The notes under the pieces: generated by a model
What the model was told of the DNA's origin: nothing
Seen by the model: only the letters and a program-made list of their open reading frames with translations
Database searches by the model: none
Assembly: GCF_001542625.1 (NCBI RefSeq)
Contig: NZ_CP016279.1
Location: 1,612,001-1,676,000, forward strand
Direction of reading: 5' to 3'
Length of the DNA stretch: 64,000 bases
Origin: Streptomyces griseochromogenes
Lineage (GTDB): Bacteria > Actinomycetota > Actinomycetes > Streptomycetales > Streptomycetaceae
Shown here: one piece after another, positions 36,460-45,632 of the stretch
How positions within the stretch are numbered: the first letter of the stretch is position 1
Layout of the letters: every line of letters starts with the position of its first letter
Program-made: the position numbers and the translations under genes

Positions 36460-37804
36460 CGAGGTGGCCCACGGGACCGATGTGGACGGGTCCCGTGCGA
36501 GAACCGGGCCCCGCCACGCGGCACCCAAGAAGCCGCTGTTCACCAGGTTCCATATGCCGGCCGGCAAGGCGATAGCCTCCGTGGCGATGCCCACGGCGGT
36601 ACTCATGGGCATGGGCTTCACATCGAGCCTCGCCCTCGCCGACAACGGCGGCTCGGCGACGTCCAACAGCCAGAAGGCCGCGGAGTACAAGGACTGCGTC
36701 AAGGCGCTGGACGGCTCCAAGGACGCCTCGGCCTCGCCGTCGCCGTCCGCGAGCGAGTCCACCGGCACGGCCACGCCGACCCCCACGGCCTCCGCCGACG
36801 GCCAGGACGCGAAGGACACCACCGGCTCGGGCAAGGCCTCTTCGTCGGATTCAGGTTCCGGCGACACGGCCACGCCCAAGCCCACGCCGTCCTCCGGTTC
36901 GGGCTCCGGCTCGGGCTCCGGTTCGTCGGACTCCGGCAGCGGCGGCACGGCCACGCCGGCCCCGTCGGCGAGCCAGAGCGGCGGTGGCGGCCTGCTGGAC
37001 ACCATCGGCGACACGATCGGTGACATCGGCAACGTGCTCACCGGCGGCACGAAGGACTCCGGCACGTCCGCGAGCCCGGCACCGTCGGCGTCCTCGTCGC
37101 CTTCGCCGTCCTCGTCGGGTACGCCGTCCTCCTCGGGCGGCTCCGGGGCCTCCGACACCGCCAAGAAGGCCACGGACACCGTCAAGGACACGGTCGACAA
37201 GGCCACGGACACCGTGAAGGACACCACCGGCACGGTCTCCAAGACGGCGGGGGACGCCACCCAGGCGGCCAAGGACGCGGCCGCGTCGGCCACGCCCAGC
37301 CCCTCCGCGAGCTCCACGAAGTCCGCGGACGACTGCCAGGCGGCCACCGACGACGAGGGCGGTGTCGACAACAAGGTCCCGGTGGCGGACGACCCCTGGT
37401 ACCTGAACGCCAGCTCGCTGCTGCTCAAGGGCGCCGACTACCAGGGCATCGTCGAGGTGAAGACGGCCGACGGCACCAAGAAGAAGGTGCTGAAGTACGT
37501 CATCTCCGGCGGCACGGACATCGGTGACCTGCACCAGACGGTGAACGACAAGCAGTCCGGCAAGGTCTATCACGTGCAGGCCTCCAAGGGCTCGACGTCC
37601 ACCATCCGCAACGGCGACACCGTGATGTACACCCAGAGCATCTCGGGCAACCTGTTCGGCCTGATCCCGGTGACGTTCAGCCCGGACAGCCCGCCCCCGC
37701 TCAACATCCCGCTGATCTACTTCACCAATGTGAAGGTGGTCCAGGCGGCTCAGTTCGGCGGATCGCTGCACGTGCCCGGCATGCACGTGTACACCACCGA
37801 CTGA
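36449..37804 (+). CDS. Secreted Ser/Thr/Pro-rich protein with conserved C-terminal domain
   Basis: A 451-residue protein starting at GTG 36449 (GGGAGG, 5 bases before). A basic cytosolic lead of about 35 residues is followed by a hydrophobic signal (AIASVAMPTAVLMGMGFTSS, then LALA). About 220 residues of low-complexity Ser/Gly/Thr/Pro follow, including LEA-like helical repeats of the form ATDTVKDT. The last 110 residues form a compact domain (WYLNASSLLLKGADYQGIVE, ending HVPGMHVYTTD) that carries the likely function. The Ser-rich stalk suggests a wall-spanning or extracellular spacer. It is the last gene of the module, followed by a strong terminator. Confidence 0.8.
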   Translation: MPADEVAHGTDVDGSRARTGPRHAAPKKPLFTRFHMPAGKAIASVAMPTAVLMGMGFTSSLALADNGGSATSNSQKAAEYKDCVKALDGSKDASASPSPSASESTGTATPTPTASADGQDAKDTTGSGKASSSDSGSGDTATPKPTPSSGSGSGSGSGSSDSGSGGTATPAPSASQSGGGGLLDTIGDTIGDIGNVLTGGTKDSGTSASPAPSASSSPSPSSSGTPSSSGGSGASDTAKKATDTVKDTVDKATDTVKDTTGTVSKTAGDATQAAKDAAASATPSPSASSTKSADDCQAATDDEGGVDNKVPVADDPWYLNASSLLLKGADYQGIVEVKTADGTKKKVLKYVISGGTDIGDLHQTVNDKQSGKVYHVQASKGSTSTIRNGDTVMYTQSISGNLFGLIPVTFSPDSPPPLNIPLIYFTNVKVVQAAQFGGSLHVPGMHVYTTD

Positions 37805-37838
37805 GCGGCCGCACAAGCCCGTTCGGGAGCCGCACAGA

Positions 37839-37874
37839 CTGAGGGCGCCCCCTGAAACCAGGGGGCGCCCTCAG
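37839..37874. terminator. Bidirectional terminator between secreted-protein gene and pyk
   Basis: A perfect 16-bp stem (arms 37839-37854 and 37859-37874, containing GAGGGCGCCCCC) with loop AAAC lies between convergent genes ending at 37804 and 37901. Confidence 0.9.
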
Positions 37875-37900
37875 CGCCGTACAGGGCCCTTGCGGGGCCG

Positions 37901-39328
37901 TCAGTCGGACTGGCCGCCCAGGTGGTGCACCCGGACCATGTTGGTGGTGCCGGGGACACCGGGGGGCGAGCCGGCGGTGATGATCAACGTGTCACCGGGG
38001 TTGAAGCGGCCCAGCTTGCCCAGCTCCTGGTCGACCATGTCCACCATCTCGTCGGTGCTGTTCACGAACGGCACGACGTTCGGCTCCACGCCCCAGCTGA
38101 GGGTCAGCTGGTTGCGGGTGCCTTCGTCGGTGGTGAAGGCAAGGATCGGCTGGGCCGCGCGGTAGCGGGACAGCCGGCGGGCGGTGTCACCGGACTGGGT
38201 GAAGGCGATCAGGCCCTTGCCGCCGAGGAAGTCGGCGATCTCGCAGGCCGCGCGGGCGACCGAACCGCCCTGCGTGCGCGGCTTCTTGCCGGGGACGAGG
38301 GGCTGGAGGCCCTTGGAGAGCAGCTCCTCCTCGGCCGCCTTCACGATCTTCGACATCGTCTTGACGGTCTCGACCGGGTACGCGCCCACGCTCGACTCGG
38401 CCGACAGCATGACCGCGTCCGCGCCGTCCAGGATCGCGTTGGCCACGTCGGAGGCCTCGGCGCGGGTCGGACGGGAGTTGGTGATCATCGACTCCATCAT
38501 CTGGGTCGCCACGATCACCGGCTTGGCGTTGCGCCGGCACATCTCCACCAGGCGCTTCTGCACCATCGGGACCTTCTCCAGCGGGTACTCGACGGCGAGG
38601 TCACCACGGGCGACCATGACGGCGTCGAACGCCGCGACGACTTCCTCCATGTTCTCGACCGCCTGCGGCTTCTCCACCTTGGCGATCACCGGGACCCGGC
38701 GGCCCTCCTCGTCCATCACGCGGTGGACGTCCTGCACGTCCTTGGCGTCCCGGACGAAGGACAGCGCGACCATGTCGCAGCCCATGCGGAGGGCGAAACG
38801 CAGGTCCTCGATGTCCTTCTCGGACAGCGCGGGGACGTTGACCGCAGCGCCCGGCAGGTTGATGCCCTTGTGGTCGGAGACGACGCCGCCCTCGATGACG
38901 ATCGTCTTCACCCGCGGGCCGTCGACGTCCAGGACCTTCAATTCGACGTTGCCGTCGTTGATCAGGACCTGGTCACCGCGCGAGACGTCGCCCGGCAGCC
39001 CCTTGTACGTCGTACCGCAGATCTGCTTGTCACCCGGCACGTCCTCGGTCGTGATGACGAACTCGTCACCGCGCTCCAGCTCGACCGGACCCTCGGCGAA
39101 GGTCTCCAGACGGATCTTGGGGCCCTGCAGGTCGGCGAGGACACCGATGGCCCGGCCGGTCTCCTTCGACGCGGCCCGGACGCGGTCGTACCGCGTCTGG
39201 TGCTCGGCGTGGGTGCCGTGGCTGAAGTTGAACCGGGCCACGTTCATGCCGGCCTCGATCATCGAGACGAGCATCTCGTGGGAGTCGACCGCGGGGCCGA
39301 GAGTACAGACGATTTTCGAACGGCGCAT
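37901..39328 (-). CDS. pyk: Pyruvate kinase
   Basis: A 475-residue glycolytic enzyme that transfers phosphate from phosphoenolpyruvate to ADP. It opens RRSKIVCTLGPAVDS; the catalytic Lys lies in IAKVEKPQAVENMEEV; the Mg/PEP site in MVARGDLAVEYPLEKV; and the signature MMESMITNSRPTRAEASDVANA is complete. The C-terminal allosteric domain is present (FTTDEGTRNQLTLSWGV). It is transcribed alone towards the shared terminator at 37839 and lies in a small central-carbon group with ackA, pta and pfkA. Confidence 0.96.
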   Translation of the reverse strand: MRRSKIVCTLGPAVDSHEMLVSMIEAGMNVARFNFSHGTHAEHQTRYDRVRAASKETGRAIGVLADLQGPKIRLETFAEGPVELERGDEFVITTEDVPGDKQICGTTYKGLPGDVSRGDQVLINDGNVELKVLDVDGPRVKTIVIEGGVVSDHKGINLPGAAVNVPALSEKDIEDLRFALRMGCDMVALSFVRDAKDVQDVHRVMDEEGRRVPVIAKVEKPQAVENMEEVVAAFDAVMVARGDLAVEYPLEKVPMVQKRLVEMCRRNAKPVIVATQMMESMITNSRPTRAEASDVANAILDGADAVMLSAESSVGAYPVETVKTMSKIVKAAEEELLSKGLQPLVPGKKPRTQGGSVARAACEIADFLGGKGLIAFTQSGDTARRLSRYRAAQPILAFTTDEGTRNQLTLSWGVEPNVVPFVNSTDEMVDMVDQELGKLGRFNPGDTLIITAGSPPGVPGTTNMVRVHHLGGQSD

Positions 39329-39433
39329 GGGGCGATCCTATCGGTTTGTTTCGCTGCGGAATATTCCGTCTGGCGGAAGATACAAATGGGCGGACATGCG
39401 CTCAGGCGTGTTACTGCCGTGTATTACTCAGTT

Positions 39434-39455
39434 CCCACGCGGCGGAGCCGCATAT
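39434..39455. repeat. Dispersed repeat copy 2 (CACGCGGCGGAGCCGCATAT)
   Basis: Identical over 22 bases to 27050-27071, with the GCGGC-GGA-GCCGC hairpin core. It lies three bases beyond the ackA stop, in the ackA-pyk spacer, and may contribute to ackA 3'-end formation. Confidence 0.75.
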
Positions 39456-39457
39456 TG

Positions 39458-40663
39458 TCACTGCCCGACCAGCGCGTACGTCTGTGTGGCGATCTCCAGT
39501 TCCTCGTCGGTCGGCACCACGGCGACCGCCACCCGCGCGGAATCGGGCGAGATCAGCCGCGGCTCGTCGCTGCGCACGGCGTTCAGCTCGCCGTCGACCG
39601 CCAGGCCGAGCGCCTCCAGGCCCGCGATCGCAGCCTCCCGCACCGGGGCCGCGTTCTCACCGACCCCCGCCGTGAACGCGACCGCGTCCACCCGGCCGAG
39701 CACCGCGTAATAGGCGCCGATGTACTTCTTGAGCCGGTGAATGTAAATGTCGAAGGCGAGCCGGGCCTGCTCGTCGCCCTCGTCGATCCGGCGGCGGATC
39801 TCGCGCATGTCATTGTCCCCGCACAGGCCGAACAGACCGCTCGTCTTGTTGAGAAGAGTGTCGATCTCGTCCATGGACATTCCGCCAACACGCGCCAAAT
39901 GGAAGATGACCGCCGGATCCAGATCACCGGATCGCGTCCCCATCACCAGCCCCTCCAAAGGCGTCAGCCCCATGGAGGTGTCCACGCACCGGCCCTTCTC
40001 GACCGCCGACGCCGAGGCGCCGTTGCCGAGGTGCAGCACGATCACGTTCACCTCCGACGGGTCCTTGCCCAGCAGCCGCGCCGTCCGACGCGAGACGTAC
40101 GCGTGCGAGGTGCCGTGGAAACCGTAGCGGCGGATGCGGTGCCGGTCCGCGATCTTCGGGTCGATCGCGTAGCGCGCCGCGGACTCCGGCATGGTCGTGT
40201 GGAACGCCGTGTCGAAGACGGCGACCTGCGGCAGATCGGGGCGCAGCGCCCGCGCGGTGCGGATGCCCGTGAGGTTGGCCGGGTTGTGCAGCGGCGCGAC
40301 CGGGATCAGCCGCTCGATCTCGGTGAGCACCTCGTCGTCGACGACGGTGGGCTCGGTGAAGAACAGGCCGCCGTGCACCACCCGGTGCCCGACCGCGGCC
40401 AGCTCCGGCGAGTCCAGGCCCAGGCCGTCCCGGGACAGCTCCTCGGCGACCGCCTTGAGGGCCGCGTCGTGGTCGGCGATCGGGCCGGTGTGCTCACGGG
40501 TGTCGCCCGTCGTGACGAGGGTGTGCCTGAGCCGCGAGGTCTGCTCGCCGATGCGCTCGACCAGACCCACCGCCAGCCGGCTGCTGTCCCGCATGTCCAG
40601 CAGCTGGTACTTCACCGACGACGAGCCGGAGTTGAGGACGAGGACACGGGTGGGGGAGGTCAC
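39458..40663 (-). CDS. ackA: Acetate kinase
   Basis: A 401-residue enzyme converting acetyl phosphate and ADP to acetate and ATP. Signature 1 is VLVLNSGSSSVKYQLL and signature 2 includes YGFHGTSHAYVSRR. The catalytic Arg and His are in LAAVGHRVVHGG and the nucleotide site in FTAGVGENAAPVRE. The GTG start at 40663 overlaps the pta stop by four bases, giving the classical pta-ackA operon, here with pta first. Confidence 0.96.
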   Translation of the reverse strand: MTSPTRVLVLNSGSSSVKYQLLDMRDSSRLAVGLVERIGEQTSRLRHTLVTTGDTREHTGPIADHDAALKAVAEELSRDGLGLDSPELAAVGHRVVHGGLFFTEPTVVDDEVLTEIERLIPVAPLHNPANLTGIRTARALRPDLPQVAVFDTAFHTTMPESAARYAIDPKIADRHRIRRYGFHGTSHAYVSRRTARLLGKDPSEVNVIVLHLGNGASASAVEKGRCVDTSMGLTPLEGLVMGTRSGDLDPAVIFHLARVGGMSMDEIDTLLNKTSGLFGLCGDNDMREIRRRIDEGDEQARLAFDIYIHRLKKYIGAYYAVLGRVDAVAFTAGVGENAAPVREAAIAGLEALGLAVDGELNAVRSDEPRLISPDSARVAVAVVPTDEELEIATQTYALVGQ

Positions 40664-42750
40664 TGCTCGGACGCCTTCTCGCTCGGGTTCTGGGCCTGGA
40701 TCGCCGTGATGGCGACGGTGTTGACGATGTCCTGGACGAGCGCGCCGCGGGACAGGTCGTTGACCGGCTTGCGCAGGCCCTGCAGGACCGGTCCGACGGC
40801 GATCGCGCCGGCCGAGCGCTGCACGGCCTTGTAGGTGTTGTTGCCGGTGTTGAGGTCGGGGAAGATCAGCACGCTGGCCTGTCCCGCGACCTCGGACCCG
40901 GGAAGCTTGGTCGCGGCCACCGAGGGCTCCACGGCCGCGTCGTACTGGATCGGCCCCTCGATCTTCAGATCCGGCCGCCGCGAGCGCGCCAGTTCGGTCG
41001 CCTCGCGCACCTTGTCGACATCGGCGCCCGAGCCCGACGTACCGGTGGAGTACGACAGCATCGCGATCCGCGGCTCCACGCCGAACTGCGCGGCGGTGCC
41101 CGCCGACTGGACGGCGATGTCCGCCAGCTGCTGGGCGTTCGGGTCCGGGTTGACCGCGCAGTCGCCGTAGACCAGCACCTTGTCGGCCAGGCACATGAAG
41201 AAGACCGAGGAGACGATCGAGGACTCCGGCTTGGTCTTGATGATCTCGAAGGCGGGCCGGATGGTGGCCGCGGTCGAGTGCACCGAGCCCGACACCATGC
41301 CGTCGGCCAGGCCCTCCTGGACCATCAGGGTGCCGAAGTAGTTCACGTCGGAGACGACGTCGTAGGCCAGCTCCACGGTCACGCCCTTGTGGGCGCGCAG
41401 CCCGGCGTACCGCTCGGCGAAGGAGTCGCGCAGCTCGCTGGTGGCCGGGTCGATCAGCTGGGTGTCGCCGAGGTCGATGCCCAGGTCGGCGGCCTTCTTG
41501 CGGATCTGGTCGAGGGGGCCGAGCAGGGTCAGGTCGCACACCCCGCGGCGCAGCAGCACCTCGGCCGCGTGCAGCACCCGCTCCTCGGTGCCCTCGGGGA
41601 GAACGACCCTGCGCCGGTCCGAGCGGGCCTGTTCGAGGAGCTTGTGCTCGAACATCATCGGGGTGACCCGGTCGCTGCTCGGCGTCGAGACCCGCCGGGC
41701 CAGGTCGGAGGTGTCGCTGTACCGCTCGAACAGACCGAGCGCGGTCTCCGCCTTGCGCGGGGTGGCCGCGGTCATCTTCCCCTCCATGGAGAAGAGGTGC
41801 TCGGCGGTGGGGAAGCTGGTGCCGGAGACCGAGATCACCGGGGTGCCGGGGGCGAGGCGGGCGGCCAGCGTGAGGATCTCCTCGCGCGGCACCTCGTCCA
41901 GGGTGAGCAGCACACCGGCTATCGGCGGGGTGCCGGCACTGTGCGCGGCCAGCGAACCGACGACCAGGTCGGCGCGGTCGCCCGGGGTCACGACCAGGCA
42001 GCCCGGGGTCAGGGCGCCCAGGAAGTTCGGCAGCATCGCCCCGCCGAAGACGAAGCCCAGCGCGTCCCGGGCGAGCCCGGAGTCGTCGCCGAGCAGCACC
42101 CTGGCGTCGAGGGCCTGGGCTATCTGGGCGACCGTCGGCGCGGACAGCGCGGGCTCGTCGGGCAGCACGTACGTGGGCACCGGCAGACGGTTCGCGACCC
42201 GCTCGGCGATCTCGTCGCGGTCCTCGCGGGCCACCCGGTTGGCGAACATCGCGAGCACGTCGCAGCCCAGCCCGTCGTAGGCCCGGTAGGCGTTGCGCGT
42301 CTCGGCCTGCACGGACTCGGCCGTCTGCCCGCGGCCGCCCACCACCGGGATCACGGAGGCGCCGAACTCGTTGGCCAGGCGGGCGTTCAGGGACAGCTCG
42401 TCGGGCAGCTGGGTGTCGGCGAAGTCGGTGCCGAGGACGAGGACGACGTCGTAGTCCCGGGCCACCAGATGGAAGCGGTCGACCAGCGTGGAGACCAGCT
42501 CGTCCGTGCCCTGCTCGGCCTGGAGCGCGGACGCCTCGTGGTAGTCCATGCCGTAGACGGTCGCCGGATCCTGGGAGAGGCGGTACCGGGCCCGCAACAG
42601 TTCGAAGAGCCGATCGGGAACGTGGTGCACGAGCGGACGGAACACCCCCACCCGGTCGACCTGCCGGGTCAGGAGTTCCATGACTCCCAGCTCGACGACC
42701 TGGCGGCCGTCGCCGCGGTCGATCCCGGTCACGTACACGCTGCGCGTCAC
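40660..42750 (-). CDS. pta: Phosphate acetyltransferase (long form)
   Basis: A 696-residue three-domain Pta: an N-terminal BioD-like/P-loop-derived domain (SVYVTGIDRGDGRQVVELGV), a central DRTGG domain, and the C-terminal catalytic domain from about residue 370 (RRVVLPEGTEERVLHAAEVL, then SYSTGTSGSGADVDKVREAT). It converts acetyl-CoA and phosphate to acetyl phosphate and CoA. The GTG at 42750 with GGAG upstream gives the expected N-terminus. It is divergent from pfkA, with 197 bases between, and translationally coupled to ackA. Confidence 0.95.
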   Translation of the reverse strand: MTRSVYVTGIDRGDGRQVVELGVMELLTRQVDRVGVFRPLVHHVPDRLFELLRARYRLSQDPATVYGMDYHEASALQAEQGTDELVSTLVDRFHLVARDYDVVLVLGTDFADTQLPDELSLNARLANEFGASVIPVVGGRGQTAESVQAETRNAYRAYDGLGCDVLAMFANRVAREDRDEIAERVANRLPVPTYVLPDEPALSAPTVAQIAQALDARVLLGDDSGLARDALGFVFGGAMLPNFLGALTPGCLVVTPGDRADLVVGSLAAHSAGTPPIAGVLLTLDEVPREEILTLAARLAPGTPVISVSGTSFPTAEHLFSMEGKMTAATPRKAETALGLFERYSDTSDLARRVSTPSSDRVTPMMFEHKLLEQARSDRRRVVLPEGTEERVLHAAEVLLRRGVCDLTLLGPLDQIRKKAADLGIDLGDTQLIDPATSELRDSFAERYAGLRAHKGVTVELAYDVVSDVNYFGTLMVQEGLADGMVSGSVHSTAATIRPAFEIIKTKPESSIVSSVFFMCLADKVLVYGDCAVNPDPNAQQLADIAVQSAGTAAQFGVEPRIAMLSYSTGTSGSGADVDKVREATELARSRRPDLKIEGPIQYDAAVEPSVAATKLPGSEVAGQASVLIFPDLNTGNNTYKAVQRSAGAIAVGPVLQGLRKPVNDLSRGALVQDIVNTVAITAIQAQNPSEKASEQ

Positions 42751-42832
42751 GTGTGCACTCCGTTTCCTGTGTCTCGGCGGTGGTGTCTCGTCTGCGGCAT
42801 AAAAATCGCCCACCAAGGTGAGCAGAACCCTC

Positions 42833-42861
42833 TTGACAATACCCCCGGTGCCGGATAAGGC
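42833..42861 (+). promoter_or_regulatory. Candidate pfkA promoter (TTGACA-17-TAAGGC)
   Basis: A perfect -35 TTGACA at 42833-42838 is followed after 17 bases by TAAGGC (42856-42861), about 86 bases before the pfkA ATG. The -10 is a weak match, so this is a by-eye prediction. Confidence 0.45.
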
Positions 42862-42947
42862 GCCCGTCAGGACCTCACCTCCCCGGCGGACGTGGAACAA
42901 TCGGCAATGGCTCACCGGCACCGACAGCGAGCAGGAGACACAGCACG

Positions 42948-43973
42948 ATGCGCATCGGAGTTCTCACCGCAGGCGGCGACTGCCCCGGCCTGAACGCCGT
43001 GATCCGGTCGGTGGTGCACCGGGCGGTGGCGCAGTACGGCGACGAGGTCATCGGCTTCGAGGACGGCTACCGGGGTCTGCTCGACCGTCACTACCGCTCC
43101 CTCGACCTGGACGCGGTCAGCGGCATCCTGGCCCGCGGCGGCACCATCCTCGGCTCCTCCCGTCTGGAGCGCGACCGGCTGCGCGAGGCCTGCGAAGGCG
43201 CCGCCGACATGGTCGAGGAGTTCGGCATCGACGCGCTGATCCCGATCGGCGGCGAGGGCACCCTGACCGCGGCCCGCATGCTCTCCGACGCCGGCCTGCC
43301 GGTCGTCGGCGTCCCGAAGACCATCGACAACGACATCTCCTCCACCGACCGCACCTTCGGCTTCGACACCGCGGTCGGTGTCGCCACCGAGGCCATGGAC
43401 CGCCTGAAGACGACGGCCGAGTCGCACCAGCGCGTGATGGTCGTCGAGGTCATGGGCCGGCACGCCGGCTGGATCGCCCTGGAGTCCGGCATGTCCGCCG
43501 GCGCCCACGGCATCTGCCTGCCCGAGCGTCCCTTCGACCCCGCCGACCTGGTCAAGATGGTCGAGGAGCGCTTCGCCCGCGGCAAGAAGTTCGCGGTCGT
43601 CTGCGTCGCCGAGGGCGCCCACCCCGTCGAGGGCACCATGGACTACGGCAAGGGCGAGATCGACCAGTACGGCCACGAGCGCTTCCAGGGCATCGGCACC
43701 GCGCTCGCCTACGAGCTGGAGCGGCGCCTCGGCAAGGAGGCCAAGCCGGTCATCCTCGGCCACGTCCAGCGCGGCGGCGTCCCGACCGCCTACGACCGCG
43801 TCCTCGCCACCCGCTTCGGCTGGCACGCGGTCGAGGCCGCGCACCGCGGCGACTTCGGCAGGATGACCGCACTGCGCGGCACCGACGTCGTGATGGTGCC
43901 GCTCGCGGAGGCGGTCACCGAGCTGAAGACGGTCCCCAAGGACCGGATGGACGAGGCGGAGTCGGTCTTCTAG
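42948..43973 (+). CDS. pfkA: 6-phosphofructokinase
   Basis: A 341-residue phosphofructokinase starting MRIGVLTAGGDCPGLNAVIR. The nucleotide/diphosphate loop reads IPIGGEGTLTAA and the catalytic base motif is VPKTIDNDI. The Lys in PKTIDND and the GGEGT variant are shared with PPi-dependent and mixed enzymes of actinomycetes. From memory, the S. coelicolor enzyme with these residues is nevertheless ATP-dependent, so ATP is the default call. FBP/F6P motifs (MGRHAGWIALESG, VQRGGVPTAYDR) are intact. The stop overlaps that of the convergent XRE gene by four bases. Confidence 0.94.
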   Translation: MRIGVLTAGGDCPGLNAVIRSVVHRAVAQYGDEVIGFEDGYRGLLDRHYRSLDLDAVSGILARGGTILGSSRLERDRLREACEGAADMVEEFGIDALIPIGGEGTLTAARMLSDAGLPVVGVPKTIDNDISSTDRTFGFDTAVGVATEAMDRLKTTAESHQRVMVVEVMGRHAGWIALESGMSAGAHGICLPERPFDPADLVKMVEERFARGKKFAVVCVAEGAHPVEGTMDYGKGEIDQYGHERFQGIGTALAYELERRLGKEAKPVILGHVQRGGVPTAYDRVLATRFGWHAVEAAHRGDFGRMTALRGTDVVMVPLAEAVTELKTVPKDRMDEAESVF

Positions 43974-44668
43974 CCGTCCCCGCTCTCGACGGCCGCCCAG
44001 AAGTTCTCGACGATCCGGTCGAGGAAGTCCCGCCCGGACTCACTGGCACCGCTGCTGCCGCCACCCCAGCTCAGGGTGGCGGCCATGTGCCCCTGGTAGT
44101 CCTTGTGTAGCTCCTGCAGCACGTCCTCCACGACGGCTTTGTCCAGGGGCGCCACCTTCATCACCGGTCGCACATAGGCCTGCCAGCGGGTGGTCACGGC
44201 GCTGTGCAGCAGTTCGGCGAGTTTCGCCTCGCGGCCCGTGACGGCGACGAAGTCGGGCAGGGCCAGCTCCAGTACACGCGCGAGCGCGGCCGACTGACGT
44301 TCGCTCCCCGGCCACTGCTCGCTCTCCTCCGCCCGCAGGTACGCCCGCAGGTCCATGCCGACGGCGTGGGCGACGTCCTCGGGTGCGACGGCCCGGGTGA
44401 TCCGGTGTTCGCGCAGGCTCCGGGGCCGGCCGAGGAGTTCTCCCGGCGAACACCACAACACGCCGGCGAGGGCGGTGAGTTCGGGGTTGCTGGGGGCGGT
44501 GACCCCGCGTTCCCAGGCGATGACGAGGTCCGGGGTGACGTACGGCAGCCCGTACGAGGCACGCATGCCGTAGGCGACGTGCTCGGGCCCCATGCCGAGG
44601 GCGGCGCGGAGCCTGCGGGCGGCCGGGGCGTTGAACGGGGGAGCTGAGGGTTGGCGCACCCCGCACAA
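43970..44668 (-). CDS. XRE-type helix-turn-helix regulator
   Basis: A 232-residue protein with an N-terminal HTH_3-like region (RRLRAALGMGPEHVAYGM, then VTPDLVIAWERGVTAPSNPELTALAGVL) and a second, degenerate HTH-like stretch around VAHAVGMDLRAYLRAEE. The C-terminal half is helical with no known domain. The start at 44668 and the convergent overlap with pfkA suggest antisense effects but no common function. It is a stand-alone regulator of unknown target. Confidence 0.8.
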   Translation of the reverse strand: MCGVRQPSAPPFNAPAARRLRAALGMGPEHVAYGMRASYGLPYVTPDLVIAWERGVTAPSNPELTALAGVLWCSPGELLGRPRSLREHRITRAVAPEDVAHAVGMDLRAYLRAEESEQWPGSERQSAALARVLELALPDFVAVTGREAKLAELLHSAVTTRWQAYVRPVMKVAPLDKAVVEDVLQELHKDYQGHMAATLSWGGGSSGASESGRDFLDRIVENFWAAVESGDG

Positions 44669-44796
44669 GCTAGGGGCGCCGCGACCCCGTGGCTACGGTC
44701 TGTTCGGACAGGATCACAGGTTGTAGGAACGTACGGTTCCGGCCGTTCGGTATGTACCGGCCGTTCGGAATGTAACGGACGTATCACCCCGGCACC

Positions 44797-45624
44797 TCAT
44801 CCCTTGACCGCCCCGCCCAGCGCGAACCCACCCCCCAGCCGCCGCGCCACCAGCACGTACAACAGGATCACCGGCGTCGAGTAGATCACCGAGAAGGCGG
44901 CGAGCTGCCCGTACGCCACCATCCCCCGGTTGCCGAAGAACTCGTTGATGCTGACCGAGGCCGGCATCTGGTCCGGCGTGAGCAGGAGCATGAAGGGGAC
45001 GAAGAAGTTCCCCCACATCATCACGAACGAGAACACGGTGACGACGGCGAGGCCCGGCCCCATCAGCGGCAGCACGATCCGCACGAGGGACTGCAGCGAC
45101 GATGCCCCGTCCGTCCAGGCCGCCTCCTCCAGCTCCTTCGGGACCCCGTCCATGAAGTTCTTCATCAGCCAGATGGCGAAGGGCAGCTGGGAGGCGGCGA
45201 AGAAGAAGATCGTCCCCTGCGGGGTGTCGATCAGATCCACGCGGACGAACAGCGCGTAGACCGGCACCATGATCGCGGTGATCGGCAGACTCGTCGCGAA
45301 CAGGATCGTCAGCAGGAACGGCCGGTTCAGCCGGGACCGGAAACGGGACAGCGGATAGGCGGCGAGGGCCGCGCAGACGACGGTCAGCGCGGTGGCTCCC
45401 CCGCACAGGATCAAGCTGTTGAGCAGCGGGGTGTACAGGATGTCCGGGGTCAGGACCGCGTCGAAGTTGCCGAAGGTGAGCCCGTCGGGAACCTTGACCT
45501 TCAGATCGGGGTGCGGGTCCACGCAGGACAGCAGCACCCAGGCGAGCGGCAGCGCGAAGGCGAGGGCCACGGCGATCAGCTCGGCATCGGCGGCGAGCCG
45601 GCGGGAGGGACGGCTGCGGGACAT
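44797..45624 (-). CDS. Sugar ABC transporter permease (MalG/LacG type)
   Basis: A 275-residue CUT1-family inner-membrane permease with about six helices and the EAA loop (EEAAWTDGASSLQSLVRIVLPLMGPG). It opens MSRSRPSRRLAADAEL; the ATG at 45624 lies 8 bases after the stop of the preceding permease. It works with the permease at 45633 and the lipoprotein at 46493; no ATPase is in the operon. Streptomyces CUT1 importers usually share the global MsiK ATPase, which explains this. The sugar is not identified. Confidence 0.9.
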   Translation of the reverse strand: MSRSRPSRRLAADAELIAVALAFALPLAWVLLSCVDPHPDLKVKVPDGLTFGNFDAVLTPDILYTPLLNSLILCGGATALTVVCAALAAYPLSRFRSRLNRPFLLTILFATSLPITAIMVPVYALFVRVDLIDTPQGTIFFFAASQLPFAIWLMKNFMDGVPKELEEAAWTDGASSLQSLVRIVLPLMGPGLAVVTVFSFVMMWGNFFVPFMLLLTPDQMPASVSINEFFGNRGMVAYGQLAAFSVIYSTPVILLYVLVARRLGGGFALGGAVKG

Positions 45625-45632
45625 GGCTGCTC

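Noticed and set aside
36720..37330. Ser/Gly/Thr repeat region considered as a separate gene on the minus strand
   Set aside because: The minus-strand frame is the complement of the low-complexity stalk of the secreted protein and lacks a start signal.
37922..40834. 970-codon plus-strand open frame across pyk and ackA
   Set aside because: It spans two clear enzyme genes on the opposite strand and reads as His/Arg/Asp-rich nonsense.
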